Below, in pieces: positions 1 through 8,897 of a stretch of 55,826 nucleotides of DNA. The stretch's first letter is position 1, and each line of letters begins with the position of its first letter. Made by a program: the position numbers and the translations under genes. The DNA comes from Bacteroidales bacterium (GTDB lineage Bacteria > Bacteroidota > Bacteroidia > Bacteroidales > FEN-979), in NCBI GenBank assembly GCA_023231065.1, contig JALNWE010000012.1, positions 1 through 55,826 of the forward strand, given 5' to 3'. The notes under the pieces are model-generated. The model had not been told where the DNA came from and did not search any database. It worked only from the letters and a program-made list of their open reading frames with translations.

Positions 1-1029
1 AAGGAACAAGCTAAAGTTAAAGCCGACAGCCTCCTGAACGTCCTGAAAAAAAATCCGGATAAATTTAACGAAATTGCCAAAACGGTCTCGGAATATCCCG
101 GGGCCAAAGAAGATGGCGGTGAACTTAAATGGTTCCTTGATGGAAACCCTGGGTTTTCCCCTTTTTATAAAGCAGGTTTGGGAATGAAACCCAAAGAAAT
201 GAAGGTACTTGAAACCCGTATTGGTTATTCCCTTTTCCTACTTACCGAGAAAACCAAACCGGTTAAAAAAGCTCAGGTCGCCATCCTTACACGCGCTATC
301 GAGCCCAGTAACCAGACCTTCCAGGATACTTATACAAAGGCCAGCGCTTTTGCCGGACAATATAAAACCCAGGATGCGTTTGATAAAGCGGCAACTGCAA
401 AAGGAATTCAAAAACGGACCTCCCCCAATCTCCGTGAAATGGACAATAACCTGATGGGTTTACCCTCTGCCCGCGAAGTTGTTCGCTGGGCTTATGCAGA
501 AAATACAAAGACCGGGGAAGTCAGCCCTGTTTTTGATGTCGGTGGAAAATATGTGATCGCCATCCTTAAAAGAATTGTGGAAAAAGGCCAGCAACCATTG
601 GAATCAATGAAAGATCGTCTGGAACCATCGGTAAGAAATATGAAAAAAGCTACCATGATGGCTGATAAAATCAAACAATCCATGGCTTCAACAAAAGAAA
701 TAAATGCCCTGGCTGCCAAGATGAATACCAAGGTGGATACCACTGTCCTGACCTTTTCGGGTTTCAGCCGCTCCGCCATCGGACGCGAAATGGAGCTTGT
801 CGGACAAATCTTTACTTTTAAACCGGGACAAACAGAAGGACCTTTAACCGGTAACTACGGGGCCTATTATCTTATTGTTGATGAAGTCACCGATGCCCCT
901 GCCAAAGAAGATTTCACCTACGAAAAAACACAACACGCCCAGATGTTTTCACAACGCGTGTCCTCCTCTCTTTTCAAAGCAATTGAGAAAAACGCCAAGA
1001 TCACAGATAACCGGATCAAATTTTACTAG
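1..1029 (+). CDS. Parvulin-type peptidylprolyl isomerase (PpiD/SurA-like), 5' truncated
   Basis: The reading frame is open from base 1 with no start codon, so the gene begins left of the window; the visible C-terminal part is 342 residues. The stretch around bases 82-250 (SEYPGAKEDGGELKWF, then a GMKPKEM segment and a hydrophobic IGYSLFLL strand) matches the parvulin rotamase fold, where a foldase isomerises prolyl bonds in periplasmic proteins. The region after about base 300 looks like a second, diverged parvulin-like segment (GEVSPVFDVGGKYVIAILK) with helical linkers. An N-terminal membrane anchor, typical of PpiD, would lie outside the window. It converges on the PKD lipoprotein gene with a 47-nt gap. 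The family is confident; PpiD versus SurA cannot be settled without the N-terminus. Confidence 0.85.
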   Translation, partial: KEQAKVKADSLLNVLKKNPDKFNEIAKTVSEYPGAKEDGGELKWFLDGNPGFSPFYKAGLGMKPKEMKVLETRIGYSLFLLTEKTKPVKKAQVAILTRAIEPSNQTFQDTYTKASAFAGQYKTQDAFDKAATAKGIQKRTSPNLREMDNNLMGLPSAREVVRWAYAENTKTGEVSPVFDVGGKYVIAILKRIVEKGQQPLESMKDRLEPSVRNMKKATMMADKIKQSMASTKEINALAAKMNTKVDTTVLTFSGFSRSAIGREMELVGQIFTFKPGQTEGPLTGNYGAYYLIVDEVTDAPAKEDFTYEKTQHAQMFSQRVSSSLFKAIEKNAKITDNRIKFY

Positions 1030-1076
1030 AAATCCTAAGTTTTACGCGGGATTCATGCAGGATGGCAGGATAATTC

Positions 1077-1409
1077 TTACTTGGCCGTGTCCTTTATTGT
1101 GAATGTTTTTATTACTGATGCCCATTCCCGCTGACTTTCTGTATAGGCCTGCAGATAAACATTATATTTCCCGGGTTTCGTATAGGTATGTATGGGATTA
1201 CGAAGCCCGGATACTGAATCATCCCCGAATTTCCAGAGGTACGAATAAGAATCGGTTGAGGTATTCGTAAAAGTAATGGTGCAGGGAATTTTAAACTGAT
1301 TATTTCCGGAAAAGGAGAATCTGGCAACCGGTATGGGCTCATTTTTCTGGCAACTCAAAGAGAAAACCACCAGCAACATACCGGCCATTGAAAAGTTCCT
1401 TATTTTCAT
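1077..1409 (-). CDS. Small lipoprotein with a single PKD domain
   Basis: The 110-residue product starts with a lipoprotein signal (hydrophobic stretch, then FSLSC with the lipidated Cys at about residue 20). The rest is one PKD beta-sandwich: the YLWKFGDDSVS segment and the NPIHTYTKPGKYNVYLQA segment are the usual PKD landmarks. PKD domains mediate protein or glycan contacts at the cell surface; no catalytic residues are visible. It lies 16 nt downstream of atpC on the same strand and may be transcribed with atpDC, although a role in ATP synthase is not implied. The specific function is unknown. Confidence 0.8.
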   Translation of the reverse strand: MKIRNFSMAGMLLVVFSLSCQKNEPIPVARFSFSGNNQFKIPCTITFTNTSTDSYSYLWKFGDDSVSGLRNPIHTYTKPGKYNVYLQAYTESQREWASVIKTFTIKDTAK

Positions 1410-1425
1410 GAAACAGGAAAAATTT

Positions 1426-1668
1426 TTATTCTGCGAGTATCAATATCTTGTTCTTCAGAACTTCAATAACACCGCCTTTAATTTCGAAATAACGGGCTTC
1501 TTTCTCTCCTGTAATCAGTATCTTGATTTTACCTTTCGCTAAAACTGAGATCAACGGGGCATGATGGTCAAGCACTTCAAATGATCCGTCGATTCCGGGT
1601 AATTGAACCAGATTAACATTTTCTCCTGTAAAAAGTGTAGCGTCCGGTGTAATGATTTCTACTTTCAT
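1426..1668 (-). CDS. atpC: F1 ATP synthase epsilon subunit (short form)
   Basis: The 80-residue protein is the N-terminal beta-sandwich domain of the F1 epsilon subunit: MKVEIITPDATLFTGENV, then LPGIDGSFEVLDHHAPLIS and a GKIKI...FEIKGGVIEVLKNKI strand pair. This domain binds gamma and the c-ring in the central stalk. The C-terminal helical hairpin that inhibits ATP hydrolysis in the roughly 130-140-residue enterobacterial protein is absent; the frame ends directly after the sandwich. Short epsilons of this kind are familiar in Bacteroidota, so this is not an obvious truncation. It follows atpD by 33 nt. Confidence 0.95.
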   Translation of the reverse strand: MKVEIITPDATLFTGENVNLVQLPGIDGSFEVLDHHAPLISVLAKGKIKILITGEKEARYFEIKGGVIEVLKNKILILAE

Positions 1669-1701
1669 AAATTACCCTGTTTATCTCCCATCCCTTATCC
1701 C

Positions 1702-3210
1702 TTATTTACTTTCCGCTAACATACGCTTCCCTTTTTCAATGGCTTCTTCGATGGTCCCTACCATATTGAAAGCCGATTCGGGATATTCATCTACAGCGCC
1801 GTCCATGATCATGTTGAAACCCTTTATTGTATCTTCGATATTTACAAAAGCTCCCGGAATACCAGTGAACTGAGTAGCTACAAAAAATGGTTGGGATAAA
1901 AAGCGTTGTACCCTCCGGGCACGGGAAACGATCAGCTTATCTTCATCCGACAATTCATCCATCCCCAAAATGGCAATAATATCCTGCAACTCTTTATAAC
2001 GTTGAAGAATTTGTTTTATCCGTTGGGCGGTATTATAATGCTCCTCCCCGACAACATCGGGCGTGAGGATCCGGGAGGTAGAATCCAACGGATCAACTGC
2101 CGGGTAAATTCCTAACTCAGATATTTTCCGGCTTAAAACCGTCGTGGCGTCCAGATGTGCAAAAGTCGTTGCAGGAGCCGGGTCAGTAAGGTCATCAGCA
2201 GGGACATACACCGCCTGGACTGAAGTGATTGATCCCCGTTTGGTGGAGGTAATCCGTTCCTGCATGATCCCCATTTCAGTGGCAAGGGTAGGCTGGTATC
2301 CTACAGCAGAAGGCATACGGCCCAAAAGAGCCGATACTTCAGAACCTGCCTGCGTGAAACGGAAAATATTATCAATGAAAAACAGGATATCACGTCCTCC
2401 TGATTTTTCATCACCATCCCTGAAATATTCAGCCATTGTCAATCCCGAAAGGGCTACGCGGGCACGGGCTCCCGGTGGTTCGTTCATCTGGCCGAAAACC
2501 AGGGTAGCCTGCGACTTCCTCATTTCTTCCGTATCCACCTTCGAAAGGTCCCAACCCCCTTTTTCCATATCTTCCTTGAAAGCCTCGCCATAGCGGATAA
2601 CGCCCGATTCAAGCATTTCCCGAAGGAGGTCATTCCCTTCGCGGGTACGCTCGCCAACACCCCCAAACACCGATAACCCGGCATATTTTTTGGCAATATT
2701 GTTGATGAGCTCCATGATAATAACGGTCTTACCGACCCCGGCGCCACCAAATAACCCGATCTTCCCTCCTTTTGAATAAGGTTCGATCAGATCTATAACC
2801 TTGATCCCGGTATATAATACCTCTTTGGAAGTGCTTAACGTATCAAAAGCAGGAGGTTCACGGTGTATGGGATAGGTATGCTCCCTCGATACTTCGCCCA
2901 ACCCGTCAATAGGCTTGCCAATAACGTTGAACAGCCGTCCCCTGACCATATCACCGACCGGCATTGAGATCGGATGGCCTGTGGCAATAACGTCCATCCC
3001 ACGGCTCAACCCATCGGTTGAATCCATGGCAATTGTACGCATGGTTTGTTCCCCCACATCGTATTCACATTCAAGGACAATGACATCGCCTTTGTGATTA
3101 GTCACCTCCAGCGCATCATAAATATTGGGCAATTTTACCCCTTCATCAAAAGCCACGTCAATGACTGGGCCAATGATCTGCGAAATTTTTCCTGCTTTCT
3201 TCACTTCCAT
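1702..3210 (-). CDS. atpD: F1 ATP synthase catalytic beta subunit
   Basis: At 502 residues this is a full-length F1 beta subunit, which carries the catalytic nucleotide sites that make ATP on the cytoplasmic face of the membrane. Visible motifs are the Walker A GGAGVGKTV, the GERTREGNDL loop, the SALLGRMPSAVGYQPTLATE region and the DELSDEDKL segment near the C-terminus. A promoter-like TATCTTTG lies just upstream on the minus strand (3231-3238). Only beta and epsilon are encoded here, followed by an unrelated lipoprotein, so the other ATP synthase genes must lie elsewhere, as is common when Bacteroidota split the operon. Confidence 0.98.
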   Translation of the reverse strand: MEVKKAGKISQIIGPVIDVAFDEGVKLPNIYDALEVTNHKGDVIVLECEYDVGEQTMRTIAMDSTDGLSRGMDVIATGHPISMPVGDMVRGRLFNVIGKPIDGLGEVSREHTYPIHREPPAFDTLSTSKEVLYTGIKVIDLIEPYSKGGKIGLFGGAGVGKTVIIMELINNIAKKYAGLSVFGGVGERTREGNDLLREMLESGVIRYGEAFKEDMEKGGWDLSKVDTEEMRKSQATLVFGQMNEPPGARARVALSGLTMAEYFRDGDEKSGGRDILFFIDNIFRFTQAGSEVSALLGRMPSAVGYQPTLATEMGIMQERITSTKRGSITSVQAVYVPADDLTDPAPATTFAHLDATTVLSRKISELGIYPAVDPLDSTSRILTPDVVGEEHYNTAQRIKQILQRYKELQDIIAILGMDELSDEDKLIVSRARRVQRFLSQPFFVATQFTGIPGAFVNIEDTIKGFNMIMDGAVDEYPESAFNMVGTIEEAIEKGKRMLAESK

Positions 3211-3230
3211 ATCAGGATGAATAATTTATG

Positions 3231-3238
3231 CAAAGATA
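3231..3238 (-). promoter_or_regulatory. -7 element of the atpD promoter
   Basis: Read on the minus strand the bases are TATCTTTG, an exact match to the Bacteroidota -7 consensus TAnnTTTG, about 20 nt before the atpD ATG. A TTTG (3254-3257 on the plus coordinates) lies upstream with 15 nt between the elements, shorter than the usual 19-21. Confidence 0.6.
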
Positions 3239-3259
3239 AAACATCTGGTTGTTCAAATG

Positions 3260-3290
3260 TTTGATCTGAGAAAATTTTCCCGTAGATTTG
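3260..3290 (+). promoter_or_regulatory. Promoter of the M23 peptidase gene
   Basis: TTTG at 3260-3263 and TAGATTTG at 3283-3290 are separated by 19 nt, fitting the -33/-7 spacing of the Bacteroidota primary sigma factor. The start codon is 35 nt further on. The element sits back to back with the atpD promoter. Confidence 0.65.
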
Positions 3291-3325
3291 TCGTTATTAG
3301 AATGAGAGAACATAACAAATAAACG

Positions 3326-4189
3326 ATGAAGTTATTTAAATTGTGGGTGTTGCTATGTGTAGTGTTCCCCATCTTCTCCTTTGCCCAGCGTAATACCGAC
3401 GCCATTATAGATACTGTTGAGACCCCCAGTGGCCCTGCTGTCCTGTATAAAAATTTCACCTGGGAATACCTTCAGGATGAACCGGTGATGCTGAGCCAGG
3501 AAGATGATTCGACGGGAATCTTTTCTGAACAATGGATCAATGACCAAATCTTTGCTTACCGGATAAAACCTGATTCTATCCGCGATACGGTCATTATTCT
3601 CACCCGCCAGGACCGGTCATTTACGCTGCCCATTTACGGGAAACTTTTCAGGGGGTTCATGTACACGCATAAAGGACTGGATATCAAACTGAATAAAGGA
3701 GATACGGTCAGGACCGCATTCGATGGCGTGGTGCGGTATGCCAAATACAACCGCGGAGGTTTTGGGAACCTTGTGATCATACGGCATTATAACGGATTGG
3801 AGACCTATTACGCACATCTTTCAAAGATGAATGTAAAAGTAAACCAGGTCATCAAATCAGGCGACCCAATTGGCCTTGGTGGTTCCACGGGACGAAGCCG
3901 CGGCCCCCATCTCCATTTTGAAGTCCGGTACAAGGATATCCCCTTCGATCCGCTCCGCATGATTGATTTTGATAATAAAACACTTATCGCCAATACCTTC
4001 CCTGTTACAAAAAGGGTATTTTATCCCAATGATTTCGTACAAAATGCTGTTGTGGTGAAGATTAAAAAAGGAGATACCCTGGGAAAACTTTCCCATAAAT
4101 ACCATACTTCTATCAAGGAAATCTGTGCCATGAACAAGATCAAACCCAATACTACCCTCCGCGTTGGAAGATCTGTCAGGGTTAGATAG
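3326..4189 (+). CDS. Secreted M23 metallopeptidase with C-terminal LysM
   Basis: The 287-residue protein begins with a signal peptide (KLWVLLCVVFPIFSFAQ). The central domain is a LytM/M23 peptidoglycan endopeptidase: the first zinc ligands are in HKGLDIKL (about residues 112-119), and the GPHLHFEVRY motif supplies the remaining ligand and catalytic His pair. The last 45 residues (KIKKGDTLGKLSHKYHTS...) form one LysM domain for peptidoglycan binding. The active-site histidines are retained, so it may be a true hydrolase rather than an EnvC-like activator. It is monocistronic and converges on lspA with a 16-nt gap. Confidence 0.93.
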   Translation: MKLFKLWVLLCVVFPIFSFAQRNTDAIIDTVETPSGPAVLYKNFTWEYLQDEPVMLSQEDDSTGIFSEQWINDQIFAYRIKPDSIRDTVIILTRQDRSFTLPIYGKLFRGFMYTHKGLDIKLNKGDTVRTAFDGVVRYAKYNRGGFGNLVIIRHYNGLETYYAHLSKMNVKVNQVIKSGDPIGLGGSTGRSRGPHLHFEVRYKDIPFDPLRMIDFDNKTLIANTFPVTKRVFYPNDFVQNAVVVKIKKGDTLGKLSHKYHTSIKEICAMNKIKPNTTLRVGRSVRVR

Positions 4190-4205
4190 AAAAAAGAGAT
4201 GGGAA

Positions 4206-4928
4206 TTAGTTTTGAGTTATTTCGGGTGACGCGGATTGTTTTTCTTTGAGGGGAGGAAATACTTTTTTCTGGAAAACGAGCAGCATCAGGACCCCGGTTG
4301 TAATTGACGAGTCGGCAATATTAAAAACGGGTTCAAAAAAATTAAATTCTTCTCCTCCCACCCAGGGGAACCATGACGGGTAATGGGTTTGAATGATCGG
4401 AAAATAAAGCATATCCACAACTTTGCCATGCAGGAATGTTCCATATCCTCCTCCCGGTGGAAAAAGGGCAGCTGTCTGCATATATGAACTTTCACTGAAA
4501 ATCAAACCATAAAAAGCGCTGTCGATAATATTTCCCAGGGCTCCTGCAAGGATCAGTGAAATACATACGATTAAAAGGGTATTGGCGCCTTTCCGCGTCA
4601 CTTTATAAAGCCACCAGCCAATGATGGCCACCGCAACTATCCTAAACAGGCTGAGTAATAATTTTCCGTTACCACCGCCCAGTTTCATACCGAAAGCCAT
4701 ACCTTCGTTTTCCGTAAAATGAAGGAAAAACCATTGTCCAAAAACAGCCCGGTTTTCTCCCAGATAAAAACTGGTTTTGATCCAGAATTTCAGGATCTGA
4801 TCCAAGACCAGAATAGCAGCAATAATGATAACAGCCTTTTTCAATGGAAATATCTTACAGGCTTTATTCCAGATCCGGATCTGAAGGACGGGCCGTGGGA
4901 GGAACAGTTTGAACCCTTTTAGCTTCAA
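4206..4928 (-). CDS. lspA: Prolipoprotein signal peptidase II
   Basis: LspA removes signal peptides from diacylglyceryl-modified prolipoproteins, needed for the many lipoproteins encoded here. The frame shows the aspartyl-protease hallmarks: ILVLDQILKFWIK in helix 1, NEGMAFGM, the first catalytic Asp in GALGNIIDS and the second in FNIADSS, with four membrane helices. At 240 residues from the ATG at 4928 it would overlap the preceding DksA-like gene by 65 nt and carry a long polar N-terminal extension. A TTG at 4842-4844 just before KKAVIIIAAILVL gives a conventional N-terminus and no overlap, and is the more natural start. A periplasmic insertion of about 50 residues separates the last helices. 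Confidence 0.93.
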   Translation of the reverse strand: MKLKGFKLFLPRPVLQIRIWNKACKIFPLKKAVIIIAAILVLDQILKFWIKTSFYLGENRAVFGQWFFLHFTENEGMAFGMKLGGGNGKLLLSLFRIVAVAIIGWWLYKVTRKGANTLLIVCISLILAGALGNIIDSAFYGLIFSESSYMQTAALFPPGGGYGTFLHGKVVDMLYFPIIQTHYPSWFPWVGGEEFNFFEPVFNIADSSITTGVLMLLVFQKKVFPPLKEKQSASPEITQN

Positions 4929-5304
4929 TGCTCAGTGTGGCGTGGGGGACACTGCGTAACCGGTCCTTAGGGATAAGTTTCCCCGTAACCCGGCAAATGC
5001 CATAGGTTTTATTCTCGATCCTAATCAGGGCGTTTTCCAGCGATTTTATGAATTTTTCCTGACGCGAAGCAAATTTGCTGTTCTCTTCCTTCGAAAAGAC
5101 CTGATATCCTTCTTCCAAAATTTTAAACGTCGGAGAAGTATCATTGGTATCATGCTCATTGCCCGTAGTATATGATTCTGTCAATAATTTCAGGTCATTC
5201 CGGGCTTTTTCCAGTTTTTTCAGGATAATCTGTTTGAACTCCTCCAGTTCTTCATCCGAATAACGGTTCTTTTCCTGAGAAGGCTTTCCAGCTGCTTTTT
5301 TCAT
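4864..5304 (-). CDS. TraR/DksA-family protein lacking the zinc-finger cysteines
   Basis: The 146-residue protein has the DksA layout: a basic N-terminus, a long helical coiled-coil hairpin (about residues 20-110) and a C-terminal globular segment YGICRVTGKLIPKDRLRSVP. The position of the four-Cys zinc site keeps only one Cys. This Cys-poor form is widespread in Bacteroidota. DksA-type proteins enter the RNA polymerase secondary channel to modulate initiation, often with ppGpp; whether this version does so is inference. It lies directly upstream of lspA on the same strand, probably co-transcribed. Confidence 0.88.
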   Translation of the reverse strand: MKKAAGKPSQEKNRYSDEELEEFKQIILKKLEKARNDLKLLTESYTTGNEHDTNDTSPTFKILEEGYQVFSKEENSKFASRQEKFIKSLENALIRIENKTYGICRVTGKLIPKDRLRSVPHATLSIEAKRVQTVPPTARPSDPDLE

Positions 5305-5355
5305 AGCTCAAAAAATTAAAATTATTAACTTCAACACCTTTTAAAAGCTCAACAA

Positions 5356-5391
5356 AACAAAAGACGATAAGAATCTGATTCTTGTCGTCCA
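5356..5391 (-). terminator. Rho-independent terminator of ileS
   Basis: A near-perfect 13-bp inverted repeat (5365-5377 with 5379-5391, one G-T mismatch) begins 3 nt after the ileS stop. Read on the minus strand it is followed by a T-rich tail (TTTTGTTTTG). This separates ileS from the DksA-lspA pair. Confidence 0.75.
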
Positions 5392-5394
5392 CTC

Positions 5395-8300
5395 TTAATC
5401 AACCCTCCGGATTGATATATAAGTCCCGATCGTTTCGGTCAGTTCAATGGATGTTTTATCTTCTTCCTCCAGAAACGGAACGATCTCAAATGATTGAGCC
5501 AGCGTTTCTGAGCAAATGTAGGAAATATTTTGATTAACAGCCTCATCGATCTCCGGATGGGCAAGAAATTTAACGGTAATCTTATCGGTTACTTCGAACT
5601 TTTTATCTTTTCGCAGATTCTGGATCCGGTTAATGACTTCCCTTGCGATTCCTTCCTTCCAGAGCTCCGGAGTGACAGTGATATCAAGGGCTACGGTCAA
5701 GGCCCCCATACTGGCAACCTGCCACCCGGGTATATCCTCCGACAGGATCTCCACATCATCAGGGAATATCTCAACATCCTTCCCTTCAATATGTAAGGTC
5801 AATTTACCCTCTTTTTCCAGGGTGGCAATCTCCTGCTGAGATACAGCTATTAAAACAGCTGCTATTTGTTTCATTAGCTTCCCGTAACGGGGCCCCAGCT
5901 TTTTAAAATCGGGTTTTATTTTTTTGACTAAAATCCCGGCCGTATCCGTGATATATTCCAGGTTTTTCACATTGACTTCCGAAAGGATCAGGCTTTTCAC
6001 AGCCTCGATCTGTTCCTTCAGCCGGTCGCTAAACAACGGGATCAGGGCCCTGTTCAATGGCTGACGGACGCGGAGATTGGTCTTCTTCCGGATTGACAGG
6101 ATCATGGACGAGATGTTCTGCGCCAACTCCATCCTTTCTTCAAGATCCTTATCGATCGAAGGTTCATCTATTTCAGGGAAGCGGGTAAGATGTACCGAAT
6201 CGGCCTGTATATGACCCGTTACTTTATTCAGGTCAATATACATACGGTCCATAAAGAACGGAGCAATGGGAGATGCGAGTTGGGCGATGACTTCCAGACA
6301 ATGGTAAAGGGTTTGATAAGCGCTGATCTTATCCTGGGAGTATTCTCCTTTCCAGAAACGGCGCCTGGATAAACGCACATACCAGTTGCTCAGGTGTTCA
6401 TCCACGAAATCACTGATAGCCCGGCCGGCCTTTGTGGGTTCATAATCGGCATAACACGCATCCACCACCCGGATCAGGGAGTTCAGCTCCGATAAGATCC
6501 AACGGTCAATTTCGGGACGTTCATGAAAGGGAACATCCGGTTCGCTGAAAGTAAACCCGTCGATATTGGCATACAGGGCAAAGAAAGCATACGTGTTATA
6601 CAGCGTTCCGAAGAATTTACGCCGGATCTCTTCAATCCCGTCAAGATCAAATTTCAGATTATCCCATGGCTGCGAATTGGTAATCATGTACCAACGGGTA
6701 GCGTCAGGGCCATATTTCCCGATGGTTTCGAACGGATCAGCGGCATTGCCCAGGCGTTTCGACATTTTATTCCCGTTTTTATCAAGGACCAGCCCATTGG
6801 AAACACAGGTCTTAAAGGAAATACTGTCGAACAACATGACGGCAATGGCATGAAGGGTAAAGAACCAGCCACGGGTCTGGTCAACTCCTTCGGCAATGAA
6901 ATCAGCCGGAAAATAGCTTTCCAGTTTCCGGCTTTGTTCAAAGGGATAATGGTACTGGGCATAAGGCATTGATCCTGAATCAAACCATACATCGATCAGG
7001 TCGGGTTCGCGGTACATGGGCCGGCCGTCATCGCTGACCAGGATGATATCATCGACAAAGGGCCGGTGAAGATCAAATGAATGATAATTCTCATCCGTCA
7101 TATCACCGGGCTTAAATTTTTCCAGGGGATCCGATTTCATGAAACCGGCCTTGACTGCCCTTTCACACGCTTCTCTCAGCTGGGCCAGGGAACCAATACA
7201 AATCTCTTTTGTACCATCTTCCGTACGCCAGATCGGCAGGGGCGTTCCCCAGAAACGGGAGCGCGAGAGGTTCCAGTCCACCAGGTTTTCCAGCCAGTTC
7301 CCAAAGCGGCCGCTACCGGTTGATTCGGGTTTCCAGTTGATTGTCTTGTTCAGCGCGATCATCTGGTCTTTGCATGCAGTAGTCCGGATGAACCAGGAAT
7401 CCAGCGGATAATAGAGAATAGGCTTATCAGTACGCCAGCAATGGGGATACGAGTGTTCGTATTTTTCCGACCGGAAGGCCTTGTTCTCATGTTTCAGTTT
7501 GACGATAATATCAATATCGACTGGCGGACAATTTCCGGCCACGAAATCGTTATCGTATTCGGGTTTCACATACCGTCCGGCAAATTCGCCCATTTGTTCC
7601 GTGAATTTCCCCTGTTTGGTAACCAGGGTCAGTGAACCAAGTCCATACTGACGTCCAACCCGGAAATCATCGGCCCCGAAACTGGGAGCAATATGAACTA
7701 TGCCGGTCCCGTCTTCGGTGGTAACAAAATCACCCAAGACTACTCTGAAAGGATCCCCGTCTTCAGGCAGTGCATAAGGCATCAGTTGTTCAAAACGCAG
7801 ATTTTCGAAAGTCTTGCCGGGATATTCTGCAATAACCTGGTAAGGAATATTTTTATCCCCTTCATGATAATTCTCCAATTCAAGCTGTGCGTTCTTCTCG
7901 GGAAAATACTGGTGAAGCAGCTCTTTGGCAAGAATTACCGTCTCCTCTGTATAAGTGTACGGATTAAAAGTTTTAACCACAACATACATAATATTCTTCC
8001 CCATGGCCAGCCCTGTGTTCGATGGCAGGGTCCATGGAGTAGTTGTCCAGGCAATAAAGTACAGATCACCAAAAATATCCTTAAAAAGAAATTCCGACTC
8101 TTTGGAACGGATCACCTTGAATTGAGCAACCACGGTGTTGTCTTTCACCATTTTATAGGTCCCGGGCTGGTTCAGTTCATGGGCGCTTAGGCCTGTTCCG
8201 GCTGCCGGAGAATAGGGTTGAATGGTATATCCTTTATAGATCAACCCTTTTTCATACAGCTTGCCCAGGAGGTACCATACGCTTTCGATGTATTTATTTT

Positions 8301-8760
8301 CGTAAGTGATATATGGATCATCAAGATTCAGCCAGTAACCCATTTTAACGGTAAGATCGTTCCAGAGATCTTTGAATATCATAACCTCGGTACGGCATTG
8401 CTTGTTGTAATCGGCAATGGAGATCGATTTCCCGATATCTTCCTTGGTGATCCCCAGCTTTTTCTCGACACCGATCTCAATGGGAAGTCCATGGGTGTCC
8501 CAGCCGGCTTTCCGGGTAACATAAAATCCCTTCATGGTCTTATAGCGGCAGAAGATATCTTTAATGGTTCGGGCCATCACATGGTGAATGCCCGGGATGC
8601 CATTAGCCGATGGAGGCCCTTCATAGAACACAAAGGGTTGATGCCCTTCTGTCAGTTTCAAACTTTTTTCAAAAGTTTTATGCTCCTGCCAGTAAGAATA
8701 AATCTCTTCACCGATCCTTGTCAGATCAAGGCGCTTATATTCCGGATATTTCGTTTTCAT
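5395..8760 (-). CDS. ileS: Isoleucyl-tRNA synthetase
   Basis: This 1121-residue class I synthetase charges tRNA-Ile. The N-terminal Rossmann fold carries PPSANGIPGIHHVMAR, in which GIHH stands at the HIGH position, and AGWDTHGLPIE. The editing domain follows, and the KMSKR loop is intact at residues 665-669 (NKMSKRLGN). The anticodon-binding domain and a long C-terminal extension (about residues 930-1121) complete it. The length and the spelling of its motifs are those of the larger, eukaryote-like IleS type, the class that includes mupirocin-tolerant enzymes; resistance itself cannot be read from sequence. Its promoter is a TACTTTTG just upstream. Confidence 0.97.
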   Translation of the reverse strand: MKTKYPEYKRLDLTRIGEEIYSYWQEHKTFEKSLKLTEGHQPFVFYEGPPSANGIPGIHHVMARTIKDIFCRYKTMKGFYVTRKAGWDTHGLPIEIGVEKKLGITKEDIGKSISIADYNKQCRTEVMIFKDLWNDLTVKMGYWLNLDDPYITYENKYIESVWYLLGKLYEKGLIYKGYTIQPYSPAAGTGLSAHELNQPGTYKMVKDNTVVAQFKVIRSKESEFLFKDIFGDLYFIAWTTTPWTLPSNTGLAMGKNIMYVVVKTFNPYTYTEETVILAKELLHQYFPEKNAQLELENYHEGDKNIPYQVIAEYPGKTFENLRFEQLMPYALPEDGDPFRVVLGDFVTTEDGTGIVHIAPSFGADDFRVGRQYGLGSLTLVTKQGKFTEQMGEFAGRYVKPEYDNDFVAGNCPPVDIDIIVKLKHENKAFRSEKYEHSYPHCWRTDKPILYYPLDSWFIRTTACKDQMIALNKTINWKPESTGSGRFGNWLENLVDWNLSRSRFWGTPLPIWRTEDGTKEICIGSLAQLREACERAVKAGFMKSDPLEKFKPGDMTDENYHSFDLHRPFVDDIILVSDDGRPMYREPDLIDVWFDSGSMPYAQYHYPFEQSRKLESYFPADFIAEGVDQTRGWFFTLHAIAVMLFDSISFKTCVSNGLVLDKNGNKMSKRLGNAADPFETIGKYGPDATRWYMITNSQPWDNLKFDLDGIEEIRRKFFGTLYNTYAFFALYANIDGFTFSEPDVPFHERPEIDRWILSELNSLIRVVDACYADYEPTKAGRAISDFVDEHLSNWYVRLSRRRFWKGEYSQDKISAYQTLYHCLEVIAQLASPIAPFFMDRMYIDLNKVTGHIQADSVHLTRFPEIDEPSIDKDLEERMELAQNISSMILSIRKKTNLRVRQPLNRALIPLFSDRLKEQIEAVKSLILSEVNVKNLEYITDTAGILVKKIKPDFKKLGPRYGKLMKQIAAVLIAVSQQEIATLEKEGKLTLHIEGKDVEIFPDDVEILSEDIPGWQVASMGALTVALDITVTPELWKEGIAREVINRIQNLRKDKKFEVTDKITVKFLAHPEIDEAVNQNISYICSETLAQSFEIVPFLEEEDKTSIELTETIGTYISIRRVD

Positions 8761-8777
8761 CGTTTTAAAAAGGAGTG

Positions 8778-8785
8778 CAAAAGTA
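8778..8785 (-). promoter_or_regulatory. -7 element of the ileS promoter
   Basis: On the minus strand this reads TACTTTTG, matching TAnnTTTG, 17 nt upstream of the ileS ATG. No convincing -33 TTG is seen at the usual distance. Confidence 0.5.
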
Positions 8786-8872
8786 AGAAAAAAATTTTAG
8801 ATACAGGGATAAGATACTGGAAGTGGGATAAATGATAATGGAAAGTAATAATATATGAAAGATAAATCGTTT

Positions 8873-8880
8873 TATCTTTA
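8873..8880 (+). promoter_or_regulatory. Possible -7 element of the nitroreductase gene
   Basis: TATCTTTA differs from the TAnnTTTG consensus only at the last base and lies 17 nt before the ATG. No clear upstream element was found. Confidence 0.4.
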
Positions 8881-8897
8881 CCTGAAAATTCAGAGCG

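Noticed and set aside
2144..2593. 149-codon plus-strand frame opposite atpD
   Set aside because: Antisense shadow of the conserved beta subunit, rich in Arg and Ser.
8218..8835. Long plus-strand frame opposite ileS
   Set aside because: It is the antisense of a well-supported synthetase gene and has no protein-like motif; the same holds for the frame at 6523-6972.
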